Of a DNA stretch of 64,000 bases, positions 8,385-14,601 are shown piece after piece (position 1 is the first letter of the stretch; every line of letters begins with the position of its first letter). A model generated the notes under the pieces. It saw nothing but the letters and a program-made list of their open reading frames with translations. It was not told the DNA's origin and did no database searches. Position numbers and translations under genes: made by a program. Source of the stretch: CAIMUS01 sp046347625 (GTDB lineage: Bacteria > Pseudomonadota > Gammaproteobacteria > Competibacterales > Competibacteraceae); NCBI GenBank assembly GCA_046347625.1, contig JAXMFU010000003.1, positions 992,001-1,056,000 of the forward strand. Reading direction: 5' to 3'.

Positions 8385-9617
8385 TTAATACTCGTTACCG
8401 AAACTGCGGAATAACACCTTTATCTTGCCGTCTTCCGAACGTTCCACCACACTGTGCAGGACGGCACGGCCTTCGCCAACATTGGCTTCGGCTTCGATCA
8501 GAAAATGCTGGGTACTGACTGCCAGATTCAGCATAGGACCGGTTCGACCGGCCAATTTGGTGGCCTCGATAAATTCGTTAATATCCTTGTAGTGCTCTTT
8601 GGCTTCTTCGGCGGATTTTTTGAACTGTTCTATATTGAGGTCCTCATTCAAAGCGGCCAGCACGACCGGCGAGGCGGTATTGACATTCAAGGCCGTACCG
8701 GGGGGCAGGACGCAGACATAAGGTGCCAGCTTGTTATACACCGCCGCGTCGATGCCCTTGATCAGACGTAGTTCGGTCACACTCGTCAGTGGCTGATTGG
8801 CGGCCACATAAGGTGGGTCCAAGCCTTCATAATCGCCGTCCTCGGCGCCATTGTCACGTTTGTCTTTATCCGGGTCGATCCAGTCGGCAATGGCATCGGC
8901 AATGGCCGGGTCCAGTTCCAGCAGATCCAGTAGGCGTTGCAATACCTGCAATTGCTTTTTATTAATAGTTTTGCGTTCGGTGGAGGCTTTATCGGTACCC
9001 TTCTTTTCATCGCCTTGATCTTCCTGCTCATCGGCGTCCTGCTCTTCTTTATCGACGTCCTGCGCCTCCTTATCGGCGTTCTGTTTCTCCTCGGTATTCT
9101 GCTCCTTCTCTCCCAGGGGGGAGTCCGAGTTCAAACCGGAGCTCTGCTCTTTATTTTTATTACTTTTGGCTCCCGGAAGGTTGGACTTGTTCGAGTTTGC
9201 ATTCTTATCCGCCCCCGGTTGTTTTTTAGTTCGAAGTAAATTGTTCAGGTTAAAGCGTCCCTGTAAATCTTCGATTCGACCGGTGATGGAACCGCCCTGC
9301 ACCGGAAAGGAAGGGGGTATCGTTGCCCAGTCTTCTTGCAGCGTGTCGACCCTCTCGTTTTGTTCGAGATCGTTGCGCAGATCCCGCTTGAGCAAAGCGA
9401 TAGCCCATTGTTCCGCACCCAGGGTGTACAGCCGGGCCTGTTGCTGGTTCAACAGCAGTGTGCTGCGGTGGAGGGTATAGCCTTGCAGGGTCATCAGGCT
9501 GGCGGCGGCGACGCTGGCCATAAAAACGATCAGCAGCACCGTAATCAGGGCGACCCCGCGTTGTGCCGGCCGGTCGGCGACAACGGGGCGAAGGGCAAAG
9601 CGGCGGGAAAGTCGCAT
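8385..9617 (-). CDS. gspK: Minor pseudopilin GspK with an acidic low-complexity insertion
   Basis: The start at 9617 (MRLSRRFALR) lies one base after the gspJ stop and gives a short leader before the prepilin motif RGVALITVLLIVFMAS. The usual Glu at +5 of pseudopilins is absent, which I recall as normal for GspK. The folded head has IADWIDPDKD, PPYVAANQPLTSVTELRLI and the helix-hairpin-like GIDAAVYNKLAPYVCVLP. The unusual part is an approximately 90-residue insertion (around 9,000-9,240 in base coordinates) almost entirely of Lys, Glu, Asp, Gln and Asn, including repeated DKEEQDADEQ-type units. GspK caps the pseudopilus tip with GspI and GspJ. Confidence 0.92.
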   Translation of the reverse strand: MRLSRRFALRPVVADRPAQRGVALITVLLIVFMASVAAASLMTLQGYTLHRSTLLLNQQQARLYTLGAEQWAIALLKRDLRNDLEQNERVDTLQEDWATIPPSFPVQGGSITGRIEDLQGRFNLNNLLRTKKQPGADKNANSNKSNLPGAKSNKNKEQSSGLNSDSPLGEKEQNTEEKQNADKEAQDVDKEEQDADEQEDQGDEKKGTDKASTERKTINKKQLQVLQRLLDLLELDPAIADAIADWIDPDKDKRDNGAEDGDYEGLDPPYVAANQPLTSVTELRLIKGIDAAVYNKLAPYVCVLPPGTALNVNTASPVVLAALNEDLNIEQFKKSAEEAKEHYKDINEFIEATKLAGRTGPMLNLAVSTQHFLIEAEANVGEGRAVLHSVVERSEDGKIKVLFRSFGNEY

Positions 9618-9618
9618 C

Positions 9619-10269
9619 TCAATAACCTGCCAAGGGAAACAGCCGGGTGATCTCACCCCAGTCGTTCAAGACGACAGTCACTTCCACCGCCCGTGGTAAT
9701 TTCGGCTTCTGCTCCGCTTCCGGGTCCTCTTCTTCCTTGGGCGGCCATTCCTTTTCCCACTTATCGTCATCGTTTAAAAAGCGCATTCGAACCTCCTGTA
9801 CCCCATCCAGCAACAGGCTGGACTGGGGCCGGCCGGCACCGCCGCGGTCCAGGGTATCCCAGGACAGGCGGAACAACTGGCCCTGTTCGAAACGGTAAGC
9901 CAGACGTTGCAAACCGGAGCGCGCTTGCGCCAGCGGATTATCCCAACCGGACCGAGTAAAAATGAGCAGATCGCCCAGCAGTCGGCCGGTTTGCAACGGT
10001 GGCTGCGTTTCGCCGTACTCGTCGCGGATATCTCTCGGTACGGCTTGTGTGATATCCCGTTCCAGCAAAAAGAAGGCCATCTGCAATTCGGCCAGCCGCC
10101 GTGTTTCCGTTTGCACCGCCGCTTCGGTATAAAGAATATTGCGCAGGCTGCTATAGGCGGCGGCGGCCATGATGGCAAATACCGCCAGGGCAACCAGCAG
10201 CTCCAGCAGGGTAAAGCCCCGCTGGTGGTCCGGTGTCAAGCGGCGGGATGGGAGCGAAGTGCGGAGCAT
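9619..10269 (-). CDS. gspJ: Minor pseudopilin GspJ
   Basis: Start at 10269 (MLRTSLPSRR) is seven bases after the gspI stop and gives a leader of usual length; the longer frame upstream lies inside gspI. The prepilin cleavage site and hydrophobic helix are RGFTLLELLVALAVFAIMAA, with Glu at +5. The periplasmic part contains FFLLERDITQAVPRDIRDEYG and LQRLAYRFEQGQLFRLSWDTLDR (shown here in pieces), which is the GspJ hallmark. Next to gspI and gspK, it should form the pseudopilus tip complex. The head has an acidic-basic loop near the C-terminus (KEWPPKEEEDPEAEQKP). Confidence 0.93.
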   Translation of the reverse strand: MLRTSLPSRRLTPDHQRGFTLLELLVALAVFAIMAAAAYSSLRNILYTEAAVQTETRRLAELQMAFFLLERDITQAVPRDIRDEYGETQPPLQTGRLLGDLLIFTRSGWDNPLAQARSGLQRLAYRFEQGQLFRLSWDTLDRGGAGRPQSSLLLDGVQEVRMRFLNDDDKWEKEWPPKEEEDPEAEQKPKLPRAVEVTVVLNDWGEITRLFPLAGY

Positions 10270-10276
10270 GGTCGGC

Positions 10277-10762
10277 TTATGGCTTCGAGGTCGAACGGGA
10301 TGGTCCCGCTTTATTGGGCGCTTTGGCCTTGGCGCCGGCATCTTTATCCGTACCCTCTCCAGGCGGGTCCTGCTCGACTCCCGTATCGGCATCGGTACCC
10401 GTGCGCCCCTTGAAGGCGATCAGTTCCACCAGCGGCGCGGTATTTCTCTGCTCGCGGACAGCCACCTCCACGCGACGCAGTTCAGGATCGCTGGTTTTAC
10501 CGATACGGACCTCCCAGTACCATTCCCGGTTTCCCAGGGTGACCGTATCGGCACGACTGCCGGGTTCGGGCCATTCCCGTTGCAGCAGCGTCTCGTTGAC
10601 CTTGTTCAGTGCCACCCAACTGGCCAGCGTCTGGTCACGCAGCAGCGCGACATTGCGCGCGCTGGCACCGCCGGCCTTGATCATGGCACCAAGCGTCAGG
10701 GCCAATACCGCCAGGGCGACCATGACCTCCAACAGGGTAAAGCCACACTGTCTTCGTTTCAT
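10277..10762 (-). CDS. gspI: Minor pseudopilin GspI
   Basis: A 161-residue type IV pilin-like protein. The prepilin motif CGFTLLEVMVALAVLALTLG with Glu+5 is preceded by a five-residue leader, so prepilin peptidase should cleave it early. The head shows ASARNVALLRDQTLASWVAL and the GspI-typical WYWEVRIGKTSDPELRRVEV. The C-terminal tail after GTDADT is long and charged and has no family counterpart I recognise. The gene overlaps gspH by four bases and precedes gspJ by seven. Confidence 0.93.
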   Translation of the reverse strand: MKRRQCGFTLLEVMVALAVLALTLGAMIKAGGASARNVALLRDQTLASWVALNKVNETLLQREWPEPGSRADTVTLGNREWYWEVRIGKTSDPELRRVEVAVREQRNTAPLVELIAFKGRTGTDADTGVEQDPPGEGTDKDAGAKAKAPNKAGPSRSTSKP

Positions 10763-11289
10763 TTGGTCGATTCCATGGATAGATGACCGATGATATCACC
10801 GTCCACCCGATAATTTTTAGTCTGGCTGCCATAAGGCACCATTTCATGGGCCTCGCTGAAAATGACCGTAAAAGGAGTCATTTCACCGCTGGAAAGCACT
10901 AACACCTGCGGCAAGTCGGCAACCGCTTTCTTGAAATCCACCATTCGCCCTTCCACCCACAGTTGCAGTTGTAATCCTGCGGGCAACTGATAGGCCCGTT
11001 CCATGGTGAAACCGTTCGCACCGGCCTGACCACCCCTGCCACCCTGGTAGGTCATCAGTTGATAGCCGGCTTCGGTGAAGTACACTCCACGCTGATCGCC
11101 ACGCAGCAGCGCATCCTGCCGAGTCATTTCCAGCACGGCCATCAGACGGCGGGATTCCTCGGCCAGGCGTTCGGTGGGGCTTTTACCAGGCAGGGACAAC
11201 ACGGCAAAGCTGGCGATGATGCCGATCAGCACCACCGTGACCATGATTTCCAGCAGCGTGAAACCGCTCTGGCCCTGCTTACTGCTCAT
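10759..11289 (-). CDS. gspH: Minor pseudopilin GspH
   Basis: The start at 11289 (MSSKQGQSGFTLLEIM) overlaps the end of gspG by 11 bases and gives the short leader expected; frame extension upstream runs inside gspG. GFTLLEIMVTVVLIGIIASF is the N-methylated pilin helix with Glu+5. The head contains SRRLMAVLEMTRQDALLRGDQ and YFTEAGYQLMTYQGG, the usual GspH features. GspH links the minor pseudopilin tip to the GspG shaft. The head ends in VPYGSQTKNYRVDGDIIGHL. Confidence 0.92.
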   Translation of the reverse strand: MSSKQGQSGFTLLEIMVTVVLIGIIASFAVLSLPGKSPTERLAEESRRLMAVLEMTRQDALLRGDQRGVYFTEAGYQLMTYQGGRGGQAGANGFTMERAYQLPAGLQLQLWVEGRMVDFKKAVADLPQVLVLSSGEMTPFTVIFSEAHEMVPYGSQTKNYRVDGDIIGHLSMESTK

Positions 11290-11728
11290 CCAGATTCCAG
11301 CTCCCGACATCGGCATCCACCCCGCTACCGCCTGGTTGACCGTCGGCGCCCAGCGAATAGATATCGACGGCGCCATGCTGGCCGGGGCTTAGGAATTGAT
11401 AAGGCTGGCCCCAGGGATCTTTGGGTACCCGATCGATATAACCGCCGTCCCGCCAGTGGGGCGGTTCGGGAATGCCGGTGGGTTTTTGCGCCAGGGCTTC
11501 CAAGCCCTGATCCGTCGTGGGATAGCGGAAATTATCCAACTTATACAAATCCAGGGCACTGTGCAGCACCCGAATATCCTGTTTGGCTTTGATAATGCGG
11601 GCCTGATCGGGCCGATCCATGATCTTGGGTACGACAATAGCCGCGAGAATGCCCAAGATGACCACCACCACCATAATTTCGATCAGGGTAAAACCCGCAA
11701 CGCGTCTACGTTTAGGAGAGGTACTCAT
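11279..11728 (-). CDS. gspG: Major pseudopilin GspG
   Basis: A 149-residue major pseudopilin that builds the pseudopilus shaft of the type II secretion system. It carries the prepilin site AGFTLIEIMVVVVILGILAA with Glu+5, then IMDRPDQARIIKAKQDIRVL, the invariant YKLDNFRYPTTDQGLEAL and the calcium-binding region DPWGQPYQFLSPGQHGAVDI followed by YSLGADGQPGGSGVDADVGSW. It is the first gene of the gspGHIJKLMN operon. No gspC, D, E or F precedes it; upstream is a repeat region and toxin-antitoxin genes, so the rest of the system must be at another locus. Confidence 0.96.
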   Translation of the reverse strand: MSTSPKRRRVAGFTLIEIMVVVVILGILAAIVVPKIMDRPDQARIIKAKQDIRVLHSALDLYKLDNFRYPTTDQGLEALAQKPTGIPEPPHWRDGGYIDRVPKDPWGQPYQFLSPGQHGAVDIYSLGADGQPGGSGVDADVGSWNLDEQ

Positions 11729-11815
11729 CGTCGTTCACTTCAAGTTAAGCCTAAAGCTTGTCAGTACTCGAGCGCAAGCCGTGGCCACCGCACGGCTTCA
11801 ACCTATAAGAGTGGA

Positions 11816-12006
11816 CTGGCTCACGCCGGGAACGATCGGTGGCCGCCCATCGAGGGCACGGGCCGTGTTCGTTCCCAAGAACGCGGATAATGACCGCGTC
11901 TTCATTAATCATAGCAGACTGCCGTGAGCTTACTAGGGGAGTCCGCAGCGTCACGGTGCGGATGGCGGCCTGGCGAACTATCGGTTACAAGCCCTGGTTG
12001 AGAGAA
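11816..12006. repeat. ~190-bp direct repeat, copy 1
   Basis: This stretch recurs at 13949-14138 in the same orientation with only scattered differences; for example CGAGGGCACGGGCC, GCGGATAATGACCGCGTC and AGCAGACTGCCGTGAGCTTA are common to both. The two copies bracket two complete toxin-antitoxin modules. The differences fall at all codon positions in the only open frame, so it does not look like a conserved protein. It could be a dispersed genomic repeat, a non-coding element, or the scar of a local duplication. The remainder of 11729-12166 holds the gspG upstream region and the antitoxin promoter. Confidence 0.75.
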
Positions 12007-12095
12007 AGAGGACGCAGGTGTACAAAAGTTTGCAAAGCGCAGAACCTGGATTGCGCTTCGCCGGCTCTGCTCCATCCAGGCTACGCCGAGGCCGG

Positions 12096-12137
12096 TTGAC
12101 GAGGATTCGTCAATCGTGTACATATTATTTATGTACA
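12096..12137 (+). promoter_or_regulatory. Promoter with overlapping antitoxin operator
   Basis: A -35-like TTGACG (12096-12101) is followed after 17 bases by TACATA (12119-12124). The latter lies inside a perfect inverted repeat, TGTACAT (12117-12123), seven-base spacer, ATGTACA (12131-12137). The palindrome ends 29 bases before the start of the DUF1778 antitoxin gene. DUF1778 antitoxins are ribbon-helix-helix proteins that repress their own operon, so this is a good operator candidate. The promoter reading is by eye. Confidence 0.6.
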
Positions 12138-12166
12138 GTGTATCCGTAAGCCTGTGAGAGTTCACT

Positions 12167-12445
12167 ATGTCGATGGCAAATGATGTTAAAGCGGAACGAA
12201 TCAATCTGCGCGCCAGCAAGGAAGCCAAGGACCTGATGCAGCATGCTGCTGACCTGTTAGGGACGACACTTAGCGCCTTTATCCTCAGTCAAGCCTACGA
12301 AGCGGCGCGGAGAGTGGTCGCCGACCAGGAAATCCTGTGGTTGAGTAATCGAGATCGGGATCGCTTTCTGACGGCGCTGGAAAATCCGCCTGTCCCGAAC
12401 GAAGCGTTATGCGAATTGCTGCGAACCGTTCCCGGCCGGCCGTGA
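12167..12445 (+). CDS. TacA-like (DUF1778) antitoxin
   Basis: A 92-residue DUF1778 protein. The N-terminal ribbon-helix-helix (KAERINLRASKEAKDLMQHA followed by ADLLGTTLSAFIL) binds DNA, and the C-terminal part (ADQEILWLSNRDRDRFLTAL and ENPPVPNEALCELL) wraps the toxin. In the TacAT family the antitoxin neutralises a GNAT acetyltransferase that acetylates the amino acid on charged tRNA. The downstream gene is exactly such a GNAT protein and overlaps this one. A palindromic operator candidate lies just upstream. Confidence 0.9.
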   Translation: MSMANDVKAERINLRASKEAKDLMQHAADLLGTTLSAFILSQAYEAARRVVADQEILWLSNRDRDRFLTALENPPVPNEALCELLRTVPGRP

Positions 12446-12975
12446 TCGCACCACTTCCCAACCCGGCATGGCTGATCCAACCCTTGGAAAAATCGCATGA
12501 TCGCGCTCATTTCGACTGTGGTGAACCTGCGTTAAACCTGTTCATTCAACGCCTTGCCCGCCAACAACAAGAAAAGCATCTCGGCAGAACATTTGTCGCC
12601 GTAGACGCCGCCACCTCACGCCGGGTGGTAGGTTATTACACCCTCAGTGCCGGCAATGTCGGCTTCGAATCGCTGGATTCCGGCCTGCGGGAACGCCTGC
12701 CCAGATACCCTATACCCGTCGTCAGGATTGGCCGTTTCGCGGTTGATCGTACCGTGCAGGGTCAGGGATTGGGGCATTTTTTGCTTAAGGATAGCTTGCT
12801 TAGAATTGCCAGCCTGGCGACCCAAATTGGCATCACCGCCGTGGTAGTGGATGCCAAGCATGAAAAGGCCAAACGCTTCTATCAGCGTTTCGGCTTTGTC
12901 GAATTTCAGGACGCTCCCCTGAGTTTGTATCTGCCACTGCAAACTGTTTTGCAGGGGTTGAGGCAATCCGGCTGA
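12409..12975 (+). CDS. TacT-like GNAT-family toxin
   Basis: GNAT acetyltransferase with the toxin signature: HFDCGEPALNLFIQRLARQQ near the N-terminus, VVGYYTLSAG, and the acetyl-CoA pyrophosphate loop VRIGRFAVDRTVQGQGLGHF followed by HEKAKRFYQRFGFVEF. This is the layout of TacT-type toxins that block translation by acetylating aminoacyl-tRNA. The start is uncertain: the ATG at 12409 overlaps the antitoxin by 37 bases, whereas a GTG at 12442 forms a GTGA overlap with the antitoxin stop and would drop 11 residues of no clear function. I think the GTG is at least as likely. Confidence 0.88.
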   Translation: MRIAANRSRPAVIAPLPNPAWLIQPLEKSHDRAHFDCGEPALNLFIQRLARQQQEKHLGRTFVAVDAATSRRVVGYYTLSAGNVGFESLDSGLRERLPRYPIPVVRIGRFAVDRTVQGQGLGHFLLKDSLLRIASLATQIGITAVVVDAKHEKAKRFYQRFGFVEFQDAPLSLYLPLQTVLQGLRQSG

Positions 12976-13033
12976 ATTTTAATTGTTTGTTGCTGAGCCA
13001 GCGTAGCCCCTATTTTCTACCCTTATTTACCGC

Positions 13034-13510
13034 CTATTCTACCTCGCTGTATTGCTCGCCCGTTTGTTCCAGCATTCTTTTCAGTTCGGCCTCGTTAATC
13101 CCCTCACCGGCATTTCTCAGTTTTTGTACCAACTGCCGTGTATCGGAGATGTGCTTGGTAAGTTTTAGGGCCACGAAGAAATCAAATGCTGTAATTGTCT
13201 TAATACCGGTCCGTGCCGCCGCATTAATCACCTTCCGGTCGTCCGTCAGGACAAATGCACCCGCCCAAGGTTCATCGAGGGCCAAATTCAATGCCTCGCG
13301 TTCGCCAGCGCCGAACTGCACGAATACGTGGGCTTGAGGTATTTCCAGCGAAAAACCCAAGCTGTCAATTTGGGCGCGCAAGGTCGGCGGGCATTCCTGA
13401 TAGACGGCTCCTGGAATAACCACCGTGCGGAAAAGTTCGGGCAAGAAGCTCAGAGTTTCGGTAATCGAGAGCTTGATGAGCGATGAAGTATCGCAAATCA
13501 CCATAGCCAT
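13034..13510 (-). CDS. PIN-domain toxin (DUF3368-like)
   Basis: A 158-residue PIN-fold RNase candidate. Acidic residues expected for Mg2+ binding are visible in order: VICDTSSLIKL (first Asp near residue 7), GAGEREALNLAL (Glu) and FVLTDDRKVINAAA (Asp pair). The C-terminal extension KLRNAGEGINEAELKRMLEQ is typical of DUF3368 proteins, which pair with UPF0175 antitoxins. The antitoxin gene ends three bases upstream, on the same strand. Action would be cleavage of RNA when the antitoxin is lost. Confidence 0.87.
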   Translation of the reverse strand: MAMVICDTSSLIKLSITETLSFLPELFRTVVIPGAVYQECPPTLRAQIDSLGFSLEIPQAHVFVQFGAGEREALNLALDEPWAGAFVLTDDRKVINAAARTGIKTITAFDFFVALKLTKHISDTRQLVQKLRNAGEGINEAELKRMLEQTGEQYSEVE

Positions 13511-13513
13511 GGT

Positions 13514-13831
13514 TTAGCCGCGCTCAGGAAGACCCACCCTGGAAAACAGATCACGTGCACTCTGCTCGAGATGCGCTCGTTCCGTCGCAGAGTAGTCCTG
13601 GGTCACGCCTCGCTCATTTAACCACTGCCGGGTTCGCGCGATGTCCGGGTAGAAGCCCAGCATTTCCGAAACCTCGCCCAGCGAGAAATCTCCGGCTTTG
13701 TAGCGGGCGATCAATAGCTGCTCGCCCAGGATTAGGCCGAGTTGGTCGAGAGAGAAGCCCTGGATCAGCCGGGGGTCGGTGGCTTCGATGTGATCGAACC
13801 GCAGGTTTAAGGTACTGGTCATGGTTGCCAT
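13514..13831 (-). CDS. UPF0175-family antitoxin
   Basis: A small helical DNA-binding protein with the UPF0175 layout: LNLRFDHIEATDPRLIQGFS, then LLIARYKAGDFSLGEVSEML as helix-turn-helix, then TRQWLNERGVTQDYS. The pair with the DUF3368-like PIN gene three bases downstream is a known toxin-antitoxin combination. I placed the start at 13831; an in-frame ATG at 13855 would add eight residues with no better ribosome site. The region upstream (13856-13948) carries no clear operator that I could identify. Confidence 0.82.
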   Translation of the reverse strand: MATMTSTLNLRFDHIEATDPRLIQGFSLDQLGLILGEQLLIARYKAGDFSLGEVSEMLGFYPDIARTRQWLNERGVTQDYSATERAHLEQSARDLFSRVGLPERG

Positions 13832-13948
13832 AATGCTGCCTATTCGGTTGCTCATTGCATTGGGCAGGACCTAGTGCCGGAAAGTTGCAACGTTCCCATC
13901 GATAGCAAGTAGCCCGGATTCCGCGATGCTCCATCCAGGCTACGCTGG

Positions 13949-14138
13949 CTGGCTCGCACCGGGAACGATCAGTGGCTGCCCATCGAGGGCACGGGCCGGG
14001 TTCGTTCCCATGAACGCGGATAATGACCGCGTCTTCATTAATCATAGCAGACTGCCGTGAGCTTACTTGGGGAGTCCGCAGCGTCGCGGTGCGGGTGACG
14101 GCCTGGCGAACAGCAAGTTATAGGCCCTGGATGGAGAC
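13949..14138. repeat. ~190-bp direct repeat, copy 2
   Basis: Second copy of the element at 11816-12006, same orientation, about 2.1 kb away. Identity is high through most of the length and fades at the right end after GGCCCTGG. Together the copies flank the TacAT-like and UPF0175/PIN modules. Recombination between them would delete both modules as one unit. Confidence 0.75.
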
Positions 14139-14221
14139 AAAACAGGGAAGCAAAGGAATTTGACTTGCTGACAAGTCATTGAAGACATATATTTTACAGT
14201 CAACCGTTTCACCGTGTGCCT

Positions 14222-14374
14222 CTTACCACCTATCAGTTTGCTGCCAACCTTGAAATCACAGACCGTAGGGCGCATGAGCGGAGCATAATGCGCCGTATGA
14301 GGGGCAGCCGCATCACGGCGCCATACGCTCCACTCCGCTCCGCTATTGCGCTCTACGAGCTGATAGGTGGTAAG
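14222..14374. mobile_element. MITE-like element with 15-bp inverted ends and 10-bp target duplication
   Basis: Perfect terminal inverted repeats CTTACCACCTATCAG (14222-14236) and CTGATAGGTGGTAAG (14360-14374) bound a 153-bp segment. Directly outside them the same ten bases, CCGTGTGCCT, occur at 14212-14221 and 14375-14384. Inverted ends plus an immediately flanking direct repeat are the signature of transposition. The inside encodes no transposase, so it would be a non-autonomous element; the mobilising family cannot be named from the ends alone. Confidence 0.75.
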
Positions 14375-14479
14375 CCGTGTGCCTATGCCTTTGGCTGGTC
14401 CCCCAGCAGACGTAGCCGGCGTAGCTTCGATGGAGCGGAGCTTGCGAAGCGCAATCCAGGTTCTTCCATGAAAAAGACA

Positions 14480-14556
14480 GGGGTCAAATCTTGCCTTTTG
14501 TTTTCAGATAACACAAATAGCAGGGAGAAAAGGGACAAACAGCAAGACCTGGCCCC
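14480..14556. repeat. REP-like imperfect palindrome, second copy
   Basis: Outer arms GGGGTCAAATCTTGC (14480-14494) and GCAAGACCTGGCCCC (14542-14556) are imperfect inverses and match the arms of the element at 4557-4647. Here the inner part has TTTTGT and ACAAAC as additional pairing. It ends about 45 bases before the start of the first CHAT gene, so it could affect transcription into that operon. Confidence 0.6.
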
Positions 14557-14601
14557 GATCTTCCGAATACCAAGGAATAACAGACTCAAAAAGTTAACTT
14601 T

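Larger units (their letters stand above)
13856..14601. other. Repeat-rich intergenic region
   Basis: A gene-free stretch of about 745 bases between the UPF0175 antitoxin and the first CHAT gene. It contains the second ~190-bp repeat (13949-14138), a MITE-like element with target duplication (14222-14374), a short CTTCGATGGAGCGGAGC-type motif near 14428, and the second REP-like palindrome (14480-14556). An open frame across 14216-14605 is assembled from these repeats and is not a gene. The CHAT promoter is presumably within the last 100 bases but is not obvious. Confidence 0.7.

Noticed and set aside
11816..14138. Direct repeats as attC sites of a chromosomal integron
   Set aside because: Toxin-antitoxin cassettes between repeats suggested it, but I see no clear paired core sites at the repeat ends and no integrase.
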